The notes under the pieces: generated by a model
What the model saw: only the letters and a program-made list of their open reading frames with translations
The model's database searches: none
Told to the model about the DNA's origin: nothing
Program-made: the position numbers and the translations under genes
Assembly: GCF_016863035.1 (NCBI RefSeq)
Contig: NZ_BOOC01000031.1
Coordinates: 1-64,000, forward strand
Direction: 5' to 3'
DNA length: 64,000 nucleotides
Source of the DNA: Microbispora corallina
Lineage (GTDB): Bacteria; Actinomycetota; Actinomycetes; Streptosporangiales; Streptosporangiaceae
In this document: piece after piece, positions 9,763 to 18,281 of the stretch
Position numbering within the stretch: the first letter of the stretch is position 1
Layout: each line of letters opens with the position of its first letter

Positions 9763-10197
9763 TCACCTTCCGTCAGGTACGGCGGGCGCATCGCCCAGGG
9801 CGGCCGCCATGGTGACGACGTCCTGGTATTCCCGGATGTGGATCACCTTCCCGTCGCGGACGCGCAGCACGGTGACGAACGCCGCGGCGGCCCGGCGGCC
9901 GGCGGGCAGGACGGTGCCGGCGAGCGTGTACTCCGCGACGATCACCTCGGGGTCGGCGGTCTGGTGGACGACGACGTCGCGGAACTCCTCGAACCGGACG
10001 GGCAGGGCGGCGCGGGCGGGTCGCGCGAAGGCCTCGAACGCGGCGCGGCCCTCGATGCGCCGGGGACGCCCCGGTGGGCTGAACGGCCATTCGACGACCA
10101 CGTCGTCGTGCAGGTGGTCGTAGGCCATGTCGCCGGGCGCGTGGTCGAGAACGGAGCGCTGCCAGCGCTCGAACGTCTCGCGTGCGGTGGGCGTCAT
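9763..10197 (-). CDS. SnoaL-like / NTF2-fold protein
   Basis: A 144-residue protein of the SnoaL-like cone fold: an N-terminal helix, the stretch YDHLHDDVVVEWPFSPPG and a C-terminal sheet with VTVLRVRDGKVIHIREYQD. Members bind or transform small hydrophobic molecules; no substrate can be named. It is divergent from a TetR gene, with two identical-type palindromes between them, so it is probably that regulator's target. The start is set by the ATG at 10197; an overlapping open frame upstream is spurious. Confidence 0.83.
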   Translation of the reverse strand: MTPTARETFERWQRSVLDHAPGDMAYDHLHDDVVVEWPFSPPGRPRRIEGRAAFEAFARPARAALPVRFEEFRDVVVHQTADPEVIVAEYTLAGTVLPAGRRAAAAFVTVLRVRDGKVIHIREYQDVVTMAAALGDAPAVPDGR

Positions 10198-10238
10198 GCC
10201 GTCGTCCTCTCCCGGGAGTGGGCGGGGTGCCGTATAGT

Positions 10239-10254
10239 CGGAGTCGTGACTCCG
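10239..10254. promoter_or_regulatory. TetR operator 1
   Basis: Perfect inverted repeat CGGAGTC-GT-GACTCCG in the divergent spacer. It overlaps a TATA-like element (10233-10238) usable by the SnoaL-like gene. The same half-site recurs 27 bp further on. Confidence 0.75.
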
Positions 10255-10265
10255 CTTAGAAGATA

Positions 10266-10281
10266 CGGAGTAGCTACTCCG
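10266..10281. promoter_or_regulatory. TetR operator 2
   Basis: Perfect 16-bp palindrome CGGAGTAGCTACTCCG ending 7 bp before the TetR start codon. Centres of the two operators are 27 bp apart. This copy should block transcription of the regulator itself. Confidence 0.75.
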
Positions 10282-10288
10282 TTTGTCA

Positions 10289-10867
10289 ATGGCTGAGGGC
10301 CGGGCGCTGCGCGCGGACGCGCGGCGCAACCGGGCGAGGATCCTGGAGGCGGCGGAGGCCGTCTTCGCCGCCCAGGGCGTGTCGGCCTCGACGGAGGACG
10401 TGGCGCGCCGGGCGGGCGTCGGCATCGGCACGGTCTTCCGGCACTTCCCCACCAAGGAATCGCTGGTCGAGGAGGTCTTCCTCGGCCGGGTGCGCATGCT
10501 CGCGGACAAGGCGGCGGCGCTGTCGGAGGCCGACGCGGGGACGGCGTTCTTCCGCTTCTTCGCGTACGCCGTCGAGCAGGCGGCCACCCAGAACGCGTAT
10601 GCCGACGTGCTCGCGGAGGCTGCGGCGACGGGCGGCACGGGCGGCGAGGAGGGGGCCGCGCCGTCGGCGGTGGGCCGGGAGCTGGCGGCGGCCCTGGCGG
10701 AGCTGCTCGCGCGGGCGCAGCGCGCGGGAGCCGTACGGGCGGACATGGGGGTGGCGGAGCTGGTCGCCCTGCTCATCGGAGCGTCGCGGGCGGCCGAGCA
10801 CGTGGGTCCGGAGGTGCGGCGGCACACGCTCGACATCGTGTTCGACGGCCTGCGCCCGCATGAATGA
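10289..10867 (+). CDS. TetR-family regulator
   Basis: A 192-residue one-domain-plus-ligand-pocket repressor. The helix-turn-helix reads STEDVARRAGVGIGTVFRHFPTKESLVEEVF. ATG at 10289 is used; a TTG two codons upstream is less likely. It almost certainly binds the two CGGAGT(C/A)-type palindromes next to it, controlling itself and the divergent SnoaL-like/DUF3224 genes. The ligand is unknown. Confidence 0.9.
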   Translation: MAEGRALRADARRNRARILEAAEAVFAAQGVSASTEDVARRAGVGIGTVFRHFPTKESLVEEVFLGRVRMLADKAAALSEADAGTAFFRFFAYAVEQAATQNAYADVLAEAAATGGTGGEEGAAPSAVGRELAAALAELLARAQRAGAVRADMGVAELVALLIGASRAAEHVGPEVRRHTLDIVFDGLRPHE

Positions 10868-11017
10868 CGGGGGCGTGAGCGGGAGAAGAAAGTTTGGGCG
10901 AATGCCCCCAACCCGGCGACCTAACTCCGTTTCATGACAGATGATCGGACGTATGGTTTCTCCTCGGCCGGTGGCGCCGGCGATGTCCGGCGGATCTGAC
11001 GCGGCGCTCCCCCGGGG

Positions 11018-11809
11018 ATGCTGACCTCGCCGTTCCCCTCCGAGGACGGGCGGAGGGCGGCTCAACGGCTGTTCGGGTCGGGGGCGACGGCGCCGCGGCG
11101 GGCACGGGCCTTCGTCCGCTGCCAGCTGGGGCGGTGGGAGATGCCGCACCTGGCCGACACGGCGGAGCTGCTGGTGTCGGAGCTGGTGACCAACGCGATC
11201 CACGCCACGAACACGGCGGCCGGCCCTCCGGTCGCCTCGTCGATGTTCCCGGTGGCGCTGCGGACGGTCGCCCTGCGCCTGCGGGTCTCCCGCGGCCCGC
11301 GCCGCCTGGTCATCGAGGTGTGGGACGGCGGGGAGGGCGAGCCGGTCCCCGCGCGGGGCGGCGCGCTGGACGAGCGTGGCCGGGGCCTCGCCCTCGTGGA
11401 GAACCTGGCGGAGAGGTGGGGCCACTTCAACGCCCCCGACCGCGGCAAGATCGTGTGGTGCGAGCTGTCCGTCAGCCGTCCCGCGCCCCTCCCCTCCCCC
11501 GGCGTCCGCGATCCTGAAGAACCCGGTCCTGAAGAACCAGGTCCCGGCGCGCCCGGTCCGCGCCGCGGTCCGGTACGGCCGGCCGCCACCACCGCCACCA
11601 CCGCCACGGACGCGGTTCCGGAGACCGCGGCCGCCGGGCGGATGGCGGATCCCGTCGCAGCGCCGCCGCCGACCGGAAACCGCGAGGAGGGCGAGACGCC
11701 GGGGGCGCTGCCGCGGCGGGTCCGCAGCCGCCCGAGAGCCGAACGGGCCGAAGGCCCGGACGCGGCGACGCTGCTGCGCGTGCTGGAGGGCCTGCGCGCG
11801 CTCGAGTGA
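11018..11809 (+). CDS. RsbW-like ATP-binding (anti-sigma type) protein
   Basis: The first 150 residues form a GHKL/HATPase_c_2 domain: TAELLVSELVTNAIHAT carries the N-box Asn, VWDGG the G1 motif and RGRGLALVENL the G2 region. Such stand-alone kinase-like proteins are numerous in filamentous actinomycetes and often act on anti-anti-sigma factors. The remaining 110 residues are a Pro/Glu/Arg-rich tail containing a short repeat (PEEPG). Partner and target are unknown. The start ATG follows a 150-bp spacer with no clear promoter. Confidence 0.82.
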   Translation: MLTSPFPSEDGRRAAQRLFGSGATAPRRARAFVRCQLGRWEMPHLADTAELLVSELVTNAIHATNTAAGPPVASSMFPVALRTVALRLRVSRGPRRLVIEVWDGGEGEPVPARGGALDERGRGLALVENLAERWGHFNAPDRGKIVWCELSVSRPAPLPSPGVRDPEEPGPEEPGPGAPGPRRGPVRPAATTATTATDAVPETAAAGRMADPVAAPPPTGNREEGETPGALPRRVRSRPRAERAEGPDAATLLRVLEGLRALE

Positions 11810-11845
11810 CGCCCTCCGCCGTACGGGTCGGGCCGGGGGAACGTG

Positions 11846-12295
11846 TCAGGGGACGACGGTGACCGGCCACCGGCCGGCGCGCACCAGCCGCACCGCGACC
11901 GAGCCGATGAAGCGGTGGCCCGCCTGCGCGGAGGCGCCGACCACGACGGCGTCGGCGCGCAGTTCGTCGGCCACCCGGGTCAGGACGGCCGAGGGCTCCC
12001 CCTGCTCGGTGCGGAAGGCGTAGGGCACGTGGGTGTCGGACTCGGCGGCGAACCGCTCCACCCTCTCCCGCAGTTCGGTCGCGTACTCCTCGCCCGCCTC
12101 GATGGCCGACACAGTGGCGGCCGGCAGCAGAGTGGTCACCGCGCCGAGACCGGTGACGTGCACGAGGACGACCTTGGAGCCCTGCCGGCGGGCCAGCCCC
12201 CAGGCGTACGCGGTGGCGCGCAGGGAGGTGTCGGAGCCGTCGATGCCCACGACGATCACTTGGGGGCCGTCGGTGCCGATCTCGAAGGCGCTCAT
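11846..12295 (-). CDS. Universal stress protein (UspA family)
   Basis: A single-domain 149-residue Usp with the N-terminal strand VIVVGIDGSDTSLRA and the nucleotide-binding signature GASAQAG-x7-GS near the C-terminus, so it is of the ATP-binding type. The ATG at 12295 matches the family start; the frame is open for another 13 codons upstream. It is a single gene convergent with the ATPase gene before it. Confidence 0.88.
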   Translation of the reverse strand: MSAFEIGTDGPQVIVVGIDGSDTSLRATAYAWGLARRQGSKVVLVHVTGLGAVTTLLPAATVSAIEAGEEYATELRERVERFAAESDTHVPYAFRTEQGEPSAVLTRVADELRADAVVVGASAQAGHRFIGSVAVRLVRAGRWPVTVVP

Positions 12296-12468
12296 GTCTG
12301 TGAGCCTACGACCACAGGGTTCGGCCGTCGTCACGCCCCGGGAGGTGAGGGCGGTGCGCCCGGCCGGGGAGCGCCGGTGGGCCCGGCGCGGGTTAGAGGG
12401 GCCGGGCGGACGGGGAGTCCAATAACCAGTTGCGGAAATGTCGGGGGCGTTCGTTAGGGTCTCGGTTC

Positions 12469-13404
12469 GTGGCTGACCAACCCATGATTTTCGCTCGCGG
12501 CCTGGTCAAACGCTTCGGGGACTTCACCGCCGTCGACGGGATCGACCTGGAGGTGGCGCCGGGCGAGGCCTTCGGCTTCCTGGGGCCCAACGGGGCCGGG
12601 AAGTCCTCGACCATGCGCATGATCGGGTGCGTGTCCGTGCCCACGGCCGGTGAGCTGAGGATCCTGGGCATGGATCCCGTACGGGACGGCACCCGGATCA
12701 GGGCGCGGCTCGGGGTGTGCCCCCAGCTGGACAACCTGGACCCGGACCTGACCGTCCGGGAGAACCTGACGACCTACGCGCGCTATTTCGGGCTGTCGCG
12801 GGCGGAAAGCCGCAGGCGGGCCGATGAGCTGCTGGAGTTCGTGCAGCTGAGCGACCGGGCGGGCGGCAAGGTGGAGCCGCTGTCGGGCGGGATGAAGCGG
12901 CGGCTGACGATCGCGCGGGCGATGGTCAACGAGCCCGACGTCGTGCTGCTGGACGAGCCGACCACCGGTCTCGACCCGCAGGCGCGTCACCTGCTGTGGG
13001 AGCGGCTGTTCCGGCTCAAGCAGCGCGGCACGACGCTCGTGCTGACGACGCACTACATGGACGAGGCCGAGCAGTTGTGCGACCGCCTCGTGGTCATGGA
13101 CGGCGGGCGGATCGTCGCCGAGGGGTCGCCCCGCGCGCTCATCGAGACCTACTCCACCCCCGAGGTGCTCGAGCTGCGCTTCCCGGACGGGCTCGACGCC
13201 AATCCGCAGTACGCGGCCAGGCTCGAGGGGGTCGGCAAGCGGGTCGACCCGCTGCCCGACCGGGTGCTCGTGTACGTCGAGGACGGCGACGTGGCGCTGG
13301 CCGAGGTGCACCGGCGGGGGCTGACACCGTCCAGCGCGCTGGTGCGCCGCTCGACGCTGGAGGACGTGTTCCTGCACCTGACCGGCCGGACGTTGGTGGA
13401 CTGA
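12469..13404 (+). CDS. ABC exporter ATPase, NodI/DrrA-like
   Basis: ATPase subunit of a type-2 exporter. Walker A is GPNGAGKS near residue 40, the signature LSGGM near 140, and Walker B VVLLDEP follows. The C-terminal extension resembles NodI/DrrA. A GTG at 12469 (VADQPM) is chosen, with an ATG at 12484 as the alternative. It starts a three-gene unit with two permeases; gaps are 1 bp or less. The exported compound cannot be inferred. Confidence 0.9.
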   Translation: MADQPMIFARGLVKRFGDFTAVDGIDLEVAPGEAFGFLGPNGAGKSSTMRMIGCVSVPTAGELRILGMDPVRDGTRIRARLGVCPQLDNLDPDLTVRENLTTYARYFGLSRAESRRRADELLEFVQLSDRAGGKVEPLSGGMKRRLTIARAMVNEPDVVLLDEPTTGLDPQARHLLWERLFRLKQRGTTLVLTTHYMDEAEQLCDRLVVMDGGRIVAEGSPRALIETYSTPEVLELRFPDGLDANPQYAARLEGVGKRVDPLPDRVLVYVEDGDVALAEVHRRGLTPSSALVRRSTLEDVFLHLTGRTLVD

Positions 13405-13405
13405 C

Positions 13406-14182
13406 ATGGTGGTGGCGAGAGGCTCGCTGCACCCCACACTGGCGGTGCTGGGGCGGCATCTGACCTTGTACCGGCGTCTGTGGCAGGCGTCGGTGTTCTC
13501 CTCGTTCGTCCTGCCGGTGCTGTTCCTGCTGAGCATCGGAATCGGGGTCGGCGGCTACGTCGGCACGGTGCAGGGGGTCGACTACCTGTCGTGGATCGTG
13601 CCGGGCGTGCTGGCGTCCACGGCGTTCCAGCTGGCGATGGGTGAGTCCACCTACTCGGTGCTGGGCGACTTCAAGTGGGTGCGCGCCTACCACGCGATGC
13701 GGGCGACGCCGGTGCAGCCGGTGGACATGGTGCGCGGCCACCTGCTCTACCTGATCTTCCGGGTGGAGGCGTCGGTCCTGGCGTTCCTGCTGGTGGTGGT
13801 GTTCTTCGGCGGGCTGCACTCGCCGTGGGCGCTGGTGACGCCGCTGGTGTGCGCGCTGCTGACCGCGGCGACGGCCGCGCCGGTGATGGCGTTCGCCGCC
13901 CGGATCGACCACGACAGCTACTTCGCGATGCTGTTCCGTTTCGTGCTGATCCCTTCGACGCTGTTCGCCGGGGTGTTCTTCCCGGTGGAGCAGCTCACGT
14001 TCGGGCTGCGCCTGCTGGCGTACGCGTCCCCGTTGTGGCACGCGGTCGAGCTGTGCCGGGCGGCGACCCTCGGCCGTTCCCCCGCCTGGCCGGTTCCCGT
14101 GCACGTCGGTTACCTGCTGCTGTGGGCCGCCCTCGGGCTGTTCCTCGCGGTGCGGTCCTTCCGCCGGAGGCTCGAAGACTGA
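13406..14182 (+). CDS. ABC exporter permease 1, NodJ-like
   Basis: A 258-residue ABC-2 permease with six predicted membrane segments, including SFVLPVLFLLSIGIGVGGYVG. The MRATPVQP and FFPVEQL segments are characteristic of NodJ-type permeases. Its ATG lies 1 bp after the ATPase stop and its stop overlaps the ATG of the second permease. Confidence 0.88.
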   Translation: MVVARGSLHPTLAVLGRHLTLYRRLWQASVFSSFVLPVLFLLSIGIGVGGYVGTVQGVDYLSWIVPGVLASTAFQLAMGESTYSVLGDFKWVRAYHAMRATPVQPVDMVRGHLLYLIFRVEASVLAFLLVVVFFGGLHSPWALVTPLVCALLTAATAAPVMAFAARIDHDSYFAMLFRFVLIPSTLFAGVFFPVEQLTFGLRLLAYASPLWHAVELCRAATLGRSPAWPVPVHVGYLLLWAALGLFLAVRSFRRRLED

Positions 14183-14982
14183 TGATGACGACACTCGTGG
14201 TCTCCCGGGTCTCCCCCAATCGGGTCGGCGCCGTGGTCAACCGCAATGTGGGGGCGCTGCGCTCGGGGCCCGCGTACTGGATCGTGCTGGTGTCGGGCTT
14301 CTTCGAGCCGCTGCTGTACCTGCTGTCGATCGGCGTCGGAGTCGGCGCCCTGGTCGGGAACCTCACGGTCGGCGGGCGGACGATGGAGTACGCCTCGTTC
14401 GTCGCCCCGGCCATGCTCGCGGTGTCGGCCATGTCGGGCGCGCTGTCGGAGACGACGTTCAACTTCTTCTTCAAGCTGAAGTACATGAAGACGTTCGAGG
14501 CGGTGCTGGCGACGCCGGTGCGGCCCATCGAGATCGCGGTCGGCGAGCTGATCTGGGCGATCGTCCGCGGCTCGGTCTACACGGCGATCTTCCTGGTCGT
14601 GATGGTGGCGCTGGGCCTGACGTCGCCGGTGGGGGCGCTGGCGGCGTTCCCGGCGACGGTGCTGGTGGGTCTCGGCTTCGGCGGCGTCGGCATGGCGATC
14701 AGCACGCTGATGCGCGGCTGGCAGGACTTCGACCTGCTCAGCACCGGCCAGTTCGCGTTGTTCCTGTTCTCCGGGACGTTCTCCCCCGTGCAGAACTACC
14801 CGGCCGGGCTGGAGATCCTCATCCAGGTGACGCCGCTGTACCACGCGGTCGAACTGGTGCGCGGCCTGTGCATCGGAGTGATCGAGCCGTCGATGCTCGT
14901 CCACGTGGCGTACCTGGCCGCGATGGCGGTGGGCGGGCTCTGGTTCGCGGCCCGCCGCCTGGAGAAGACCCTCTGCGAGTGA
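14182..14982 (+). CDS. ABC exporter permease 2, NodJ-like
   Basis: A 266-residue ABC-2 permease related to the preceding one (shared YLLSIGVGVG, LATPVRPIE, TFSPVQNYP). The two permeases probably form a heterodimer with the single ATPase, a known arrangement in actinobacteria. The start ATG at 14182 overlaps the stop of permease 1 by one base. Confidence 0.88.
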   Translation: MMTTLVVSRVSPNRVGAVVNRNVGALRSGPAYWIVLVSGFFEPLLYLLSIGVGVGALVGNLTVGGRTMEYASFVAPAMLAVSAMSGALSETTFNFFFKLKYMKTFEAVLATPVRPIEIAVGELIWAIVRGSVYTAIFLVVMVALGLTSPVGALAAFPATVLVGLGFGGVGMAISTLMRGWQDFDLLSTGQFALFLFSGTFSPVQNYPAGLEILIQVTPLYHAVELVRGLCIGVIEPSMLVHVAYLAAMAVGGLWFAARRLEKTLCE

Positions 14983-15092
14983 CGGCCGTCCCGGTCCGCC
15001 GGCACCACAAGCCCTGACACCGCATCGTCTGACCCCCGCGTGCGATGACCCCGCATACGAAGGGGACGGCCGGGGGCGTGGGCGGCCTGCCT

Positions 15093-15127
15093 GGTACACG
15101 CGCTTGGTACACGCGCTTGGTACACGC
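15093..15127. repeat. 13-bp tandem repeat, 2.7 copies
   Basis: Unit GGTACACGCGCTT occurs at 15093 and 15106, then a partial copy GGTACACGC. It is intergenic. Confidence 0.85.
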
Positions 15128-15163
15128 CCGCGAACGAGCGCCAGTGCCGTGACGGCTTCCTGC

Positions 15164-15236
15164 GCCGGAGCCGGGAGGTGCTGCGGCCGGAGCCGGGAGG
15201 TGCTGCGGCCGGAGCCGGGAGGTGCTGCGGCCGGAG
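15164..15236. repeat. 22-bp tandem repeat, 3.3 perfect copies
   Basis: A 22-base unit beginning GCCGGAGCCGGGAGG repeats exactly at 15164, 15186 and 15208, with a 7-base remainder. Identical copies point to recent slippage or expansion. Confidence 0.9.
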
Positions 15237-15382
15237 CACCGCCCACGGCACACCCAGACACGCACACCCAGACGCAGGCCGATCGCACGCCCGGTGGCGA
15301 TGGGCACGCCCCCCCGCGCCGCCAGCCGCACAGGCCTGGCGCACGCCCGGTGGCACGACGCGAGGGGGGCATACTGCGAGAC

Positions 15383-16162
15383 ATGTACGAGGAGCGGACC
15401 TCGCGGGTGCCCGGAGCGGTGGTGTGGCGGCGCACCTCCGACACCGCAGCCACCTCCGACACCGCAGCCACCTCCGACACCGCAGCCACCTCCGACACCG
15501 CAGCCACCTCCGACACCGCCGGAGACGCCCGGGTGCTGCCCGACGGCTGCATGGACCTGATCTGGGTCTCCGGCGAGCTGCTCGTGGCCGGGCCCGACAC
15601 CGTGGCCCATCTGGTCCCCCACCAGCGGGACGTGCGGTACGTCGGGTTGCGCTTCGCGCCCGGGACCGCGCCGGCGCTTCTCGGCGTGCCGGCTGTCGAG
15701 CTGCGCGACCGGCGGGTCCCGCTCGACGACCTGTGGCCGTCCGCGGAGGCACGGCGGCTGCGGGAGCGGGCCGGAGAGGCGGCCGATCCCGCGGCCGCAC
15801 TGGAGGACGCCGTCCTCCCGCGCCTCGCCGCCGAGGGCCGCGGCACGGTCGTCAGGGGTGAGCCGACCCTCGTGGACGCGGTCATGGCCGGAGTGCGGGA
15901 CGGCCGGTCGGTCCGGGAGACCGCGGCGGACGCCGGGCTGAGCGAGCGGCACCTCCACCGGCGGTGCCTCGACGCGTTCGGGTACGGGCCGAGGACGCTC
16001 GGCCGGATCCTGCGGCTGAACCGCGCCCTCGACCTCGCTCGCGGCGGCACGCCCTTCGCGGACGTGGCCGCCGTCACCGGGTACGCGGATCAGGCCCATC
16101 TGTCCCGTGAGGTCAGGTCGCTGACCGGTGTCCCGCTCTCAGTCCTCCTCGCCGCTCCCTGA
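15383..16162 (+). CDS. AraC-family regulator (DUF6597-type sensor)
   Basis: A 259-residue regulator. The N-terminal sensor part carries VLPDGCMDLIWVSGELLVAGPDT, typical of DUF6597-type AraC proteins. The C-terminal helix-turn-helix pair spans VRETAADAGLSERHLHRRCLDAFGYGP and FADVAAVTGYADQAHLSREV. The unusual element is a five-fold SDTAAT repeat at residues 18-46, encoded by an 18-bp tandem repeat, between the first strand and the sensor. The ATG at 15383 gives the family start; the frame is open upstream. Confidence 0.87.
   Translation: MYEERTSRVPGAVVWRRTSDTAATSDTAATSDTAATSDTAATSDTAGDARVLPDGCMDLIWVSGELLVAGPDTVAHLVPHQRDVRYVGLRFAPGTAPALLGVPAVELRDRRVPLDDLWPSAEARRLRERAGEAADPAAALEDAVLPRLAAEGRGTVVRGEPTLVDAVMAGVRDGRSVRETAADAGLSERHLHRRCLDAFGYGPRTLGRILRLNRALDLARGGTPFADVAAVTGYADQAHLSREVRSLTGVPLSVLLAAP
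15434..15520 (+). repeat. 18-bp coding tandem repeat, 5 copies
   Basis: Unit ACCTCCGACACCGCAGCC repeats at 15434, 15452, 15470, 15488 and (15 of 18 bases) 15506. It encodes a TSDTAA hexapeptide repeat inside the AraC protein; length changes would keep the frame. Confidence 0.92.
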
Positions 16163-16200
16163 CCCGGCCCGGCGGGCGGGCGGTTCAGGAGGCAGGCGGT

Positions 16201-16596
16201 TTAGGAGGGCAGCGGGGCGAACAGGTCGACGCCGTTGCCGTCGGGATCGTGGACGACGGCGTAGCGCTGGCCCCAGAACGCGTCCCACGGTTCGTGGTGG
16301 CCGTCGTACCCCGCTTCCACGAGGGACGCGTAGAGGCGGTCGACGTCCTGCGGGCTGTCGCACCGGAAGGCGAGGCCCACCCGGGCGCTGCCGGTGGGCG
16401 GGGTCCACGCGGGGTCGAAGCTGTGGATGGTCTCGATGGTGTCCCACGACAGCCGCAGACCGCCCGGCAGCCCGGCCTCGACGTGCGGCTCGGTGTCGGC
16501 CTCGGCGGGGACGTCCAGGCCGAGGCGGCGGTAGAACGCGAGGGATTTCGCCATGTCGGCCACGATCAGGCCGATGACGGAGAACTCGATAGCCAT
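16201..16596 (-). CDS. VOC family (glyoxalase/bleomycin-resistance-like) protein
   Basis: A 131-residue vicinal-oxygen-chelate fold protein starting MAIEFSVIGLIVADMAKSLAFYRRLGLDV, with the C-terminal VVHDPDGNGVDLFAP signature. Members bind metals and small molecules, as enzymes or as antibiotic-binding proteins; no substrate can be named. It is a single gene convergent with the AraC gene. Confidence 0.87.
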   Translation of the reverse strand: MAIEFSVIGLIVADMAKSLAFYRRLGLDVPAEADTEPHVEAGLPGGLRLSWDTIETIHSFDPAWTPPTGSARVGLAFRCDSPQDVDRLYASLVEAGYDGHHEPWDAFWGQRYAVVHDPDGNGVDLFAPLPS

Positions 16597-16667
16597 GCCC
16601 GCCACCGTAGGGCCCTCCGCTGGGACGCGTCTTGAACGTATCGGACACACCGAACCGGCGGACGAGA

Positions 16668-17009
16668 TCACTCGGCGATGTCGGGGATGTCCTCGACGGC
16701 GAAGGGGGTGACGGTCACGACGGCGGCGACGGGGATCGGGCCGTAGATGTGCGGGAACGCCTCGCTCATGCCGTCCGGCACCTCGAACCTGACCGGGGCG
16801 CCGAGCCGGTCGACGTCGATGTGCAACAGGACGAGGGGCTCGGCGACGTCGCGGTAGAAGCGGCGGGCGACGCCGAAGGCCTGCTCGAGGTCGGCGGAGG
16901 CGTGGATGAAGCCCTCCTCCTCCAGGGTCCGGCCCAGCGTGGACACCCGGTACTCGCCGGCCCGGACGGCCTCGGCCCAGTCGCCGGCGAGGGCGAGATG
17001 GAAGATCAT
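16668..17009 (-). CDS. DUF952 family protein
   Basis: A 113-residue protein with the DUF952 pattern: IFHLALAGDWAEA, GFIHAS near residue 35 and a C-terminal FPHIYGPIPVAAV. Function is unknown, with a possible relation to ADP-ribosyl-type folds. Its ATG overlaps the stop of the TetR gene (ATGA), so the two are translated together. Confidence 0.87.
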   Translation of the reverse strand: MIFHLALAGDWAEAVRAGEYRVSTLGRTLEEEGFIHASADLEQAFGVARRFYRDVAEPLVLLHIDVDRLGAPVRFEVPDGMSEAFPHIYGPIPVAAVVTVTPFAVEDIPDIAE

Positions 17010-17818
17010 GGGTCGAGCCTACGGCCCGGCCGGATGGAGGCGAGCGCGCGGGCCACCACGTCGCGGGCCCGTTCACGCGACTCGGGGCGGGCCTCCACCA
17101 CGTCCTCCAGCCACAGGCCGGACAGCAGGGTGGTCACGAAGCGGACCTCGGAGCGGCCGCTGGGGTAGCCCGCCCGTTCGAGGACGTGCTCGACGATGTC
17201 GTCGCACCCGTCGGTCCAGGCGCGCGCGATGCTCTGCAGGGCGGGGTCGCGGCCGGCCTGCAGGTAGAGCTCCCACAGGCCGAGCTGGCGCGGCCGGTCG
17301 AAGGCGTACGCCTCGGCGAGGACGTCGGCCAGCGCGTCGAGCGCCCCGGGCGGCAGCGTCTCCAGCGAGGCGCGCATCTGGGTGAGCTCCCGCTCGACGA
17401 GCAGCGCGAACGCCGAGGCCAGCAGGTCGTCGCGGCAGGAGAAGTAGTAGGAGGTGGCGGCGAGCGGCAGCCCGGCCCGCTGGGCGACCGCGCGGTGGGT
17501 GACGGCCGCGAAGCCGCCCTCCCCCATGAGGTCGACGGCGGCGTCCAGCAGGGCCTCGCGGCGGCGCACCGCGCGTTCCTGCGGCCGTCGCCGGGTGCCC
17601 CGCTCGCGCTCGGCGTCCCCGACGGACCGCGAGGCCGCCCCCGCAAGCCCCTCCGACACCGGCTGCCTGACCGAGGGCGTGACCGAGGCCGACGGCGGCT
17701 GCGGGGCCGGGGGCGAGGCCGACGGCGACGCCGGCTGCGGGGCCGGCTGCCTGACCGGGGGCGTGAGCTGGGTGGTCCGGTGCTGGTCCGGCACGAGCTG
17801 GTCCTCCGCTCCGTCCAT
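17006..17818 (-). CDS. TetR-family regulator with proline-rich N-terminus
   Basis: The DNA-binding domain reads FAAVTHRAVAQRAGLPLAATSYYFSCRDDL, followed by a TetR ligand domain. About 80 residues precede it, rich in Pro, Ser and Val and built from an imperfect DNA duplication (around 17660-17765). The start is uncertain: ATG at 17818 is used, and a GTG at 17659 would remove most of the low-complexity part. It lies downstream of an SMR pump gene and upstream of DUF952, and probably controls the pump. Confidence 0.8.
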   Translation of the reverse strand: MDGAEDQLVPDQHRTTQLTPPVRQPAPQPASPSASPPAPQPPSASVTPSVRQPVSEGLAGAASRSVGDAERERGTRRRPQERAVRRREALLDAAVDLMGEGGFAAVTHRAVAQRAGLPLAATSYYFSCRDDLLASAFALLVERELTQMRASLETLPPGALDALADVLAEAYAFDRPRQLGLWELYLQAGRDPALQSIARAWTDGCDDIVEHVLERAGYPSGRSEVRFVTTLLSGLWLEDVVEARPESRERARDVVARALASIRPGRRLDP

Positions 17819-17937
17819 CTGCGCGTCACCCCTGCCGGTACGGCCGGGTGGTTGGCCGCCGCCCAGCTGTGATCGCCCGGCGGTTTGCCCCACCTTCGGG
17901 TCAAACGCCGCCGAGGTCAAACGACACCGTTCACCGT

Positions 17938-18261
17938 TCAGTGCGAGCCGGCCAGGTTGAGGACGACCACCCCGCAGATGATCAGGACGATGCCGGCGGC
18001 CTTCGTGATGTTCATGCTCTCACCGAGGAACACCGTGCCGATCATGGCGATGGCGGCCGTGCCGATGCCCGCCCAGACCGCGTACGCGATGCCGACGGGC
18101 ATCTTCAGCTTGAGGGCCCAGGCCAGCAGGACGAACGAGGCGATGTATCCGATGGCGACGACGACGGTCCAGCCCAGGCGGCTGAGCCCGTCGCTCAGCT
18201 TGAGGGCGGAGGTGGCCATGACCTCGGAGGCGATCGCGGCGACGAGCAAGAGCCAGGCCAT
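17938..18261 (-). CDS. Small multidrug resistance (SMR) family transporter
   Basis: A 107-residue, four-helix EmrE/QacE-type exporter. The essential membrane Glu (Glu13 in AIASEVMATSALK) is present, as are GIAYAVWAGIG in helix 3 and the C-terminal LIICGVVVLNL. It should exchange protons for cationic compounds as a dimer; a single SMR gene suggests a homodimer. A GGGAGGT ribosome binding site precedes the ATG, and a CCGTT-A-AACGG palindrome lies just upstream. Confidence 0.92.
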   Translation of the reverse strand: MAWLLLVAAIASEVMATSALKLSDGLSRLGWTVVVAIGYIASFVLLAWALKLKMPVGIAYAVWAGIGTAAIAMIGTVFLGESMNITKAAGIVLIICGVVVLNLAGSH

Positions 18262-18270
18262 GGGGACCTC

Positions 18271-18281
18271 CCGTTAAACGG
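18271..18281. promoter_or_regulatory. Palindrome before SMR gene, possible operator
   Basis: CCGTT-A-AACGG, an 11-bp inverted repeat just upstream of the SMR ribosome binding site. The TetR regulator in the same operon is the obvious candidate to bind it. Confidence 0.5.

Larger units (their letters stand above)
14983..15382. other. 400-bp spacer with tandem repeats, no gene seen
   Basis: Between the exporter and the AraC gene there is no frame I can support. The stretch contains two tandem repeat blocks (15093-15127 and 15164-15236) and further short CACACCCAGAC repeats near 15250-15275. The AraC promoter must lie at its right end. Confidence 0.6.

Noticed and set aside
15164..15236. Possible CRISPR array
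   Set aside because: Units are contiguous 22-bp copies without spacers, so this is a plain tandem repeat.
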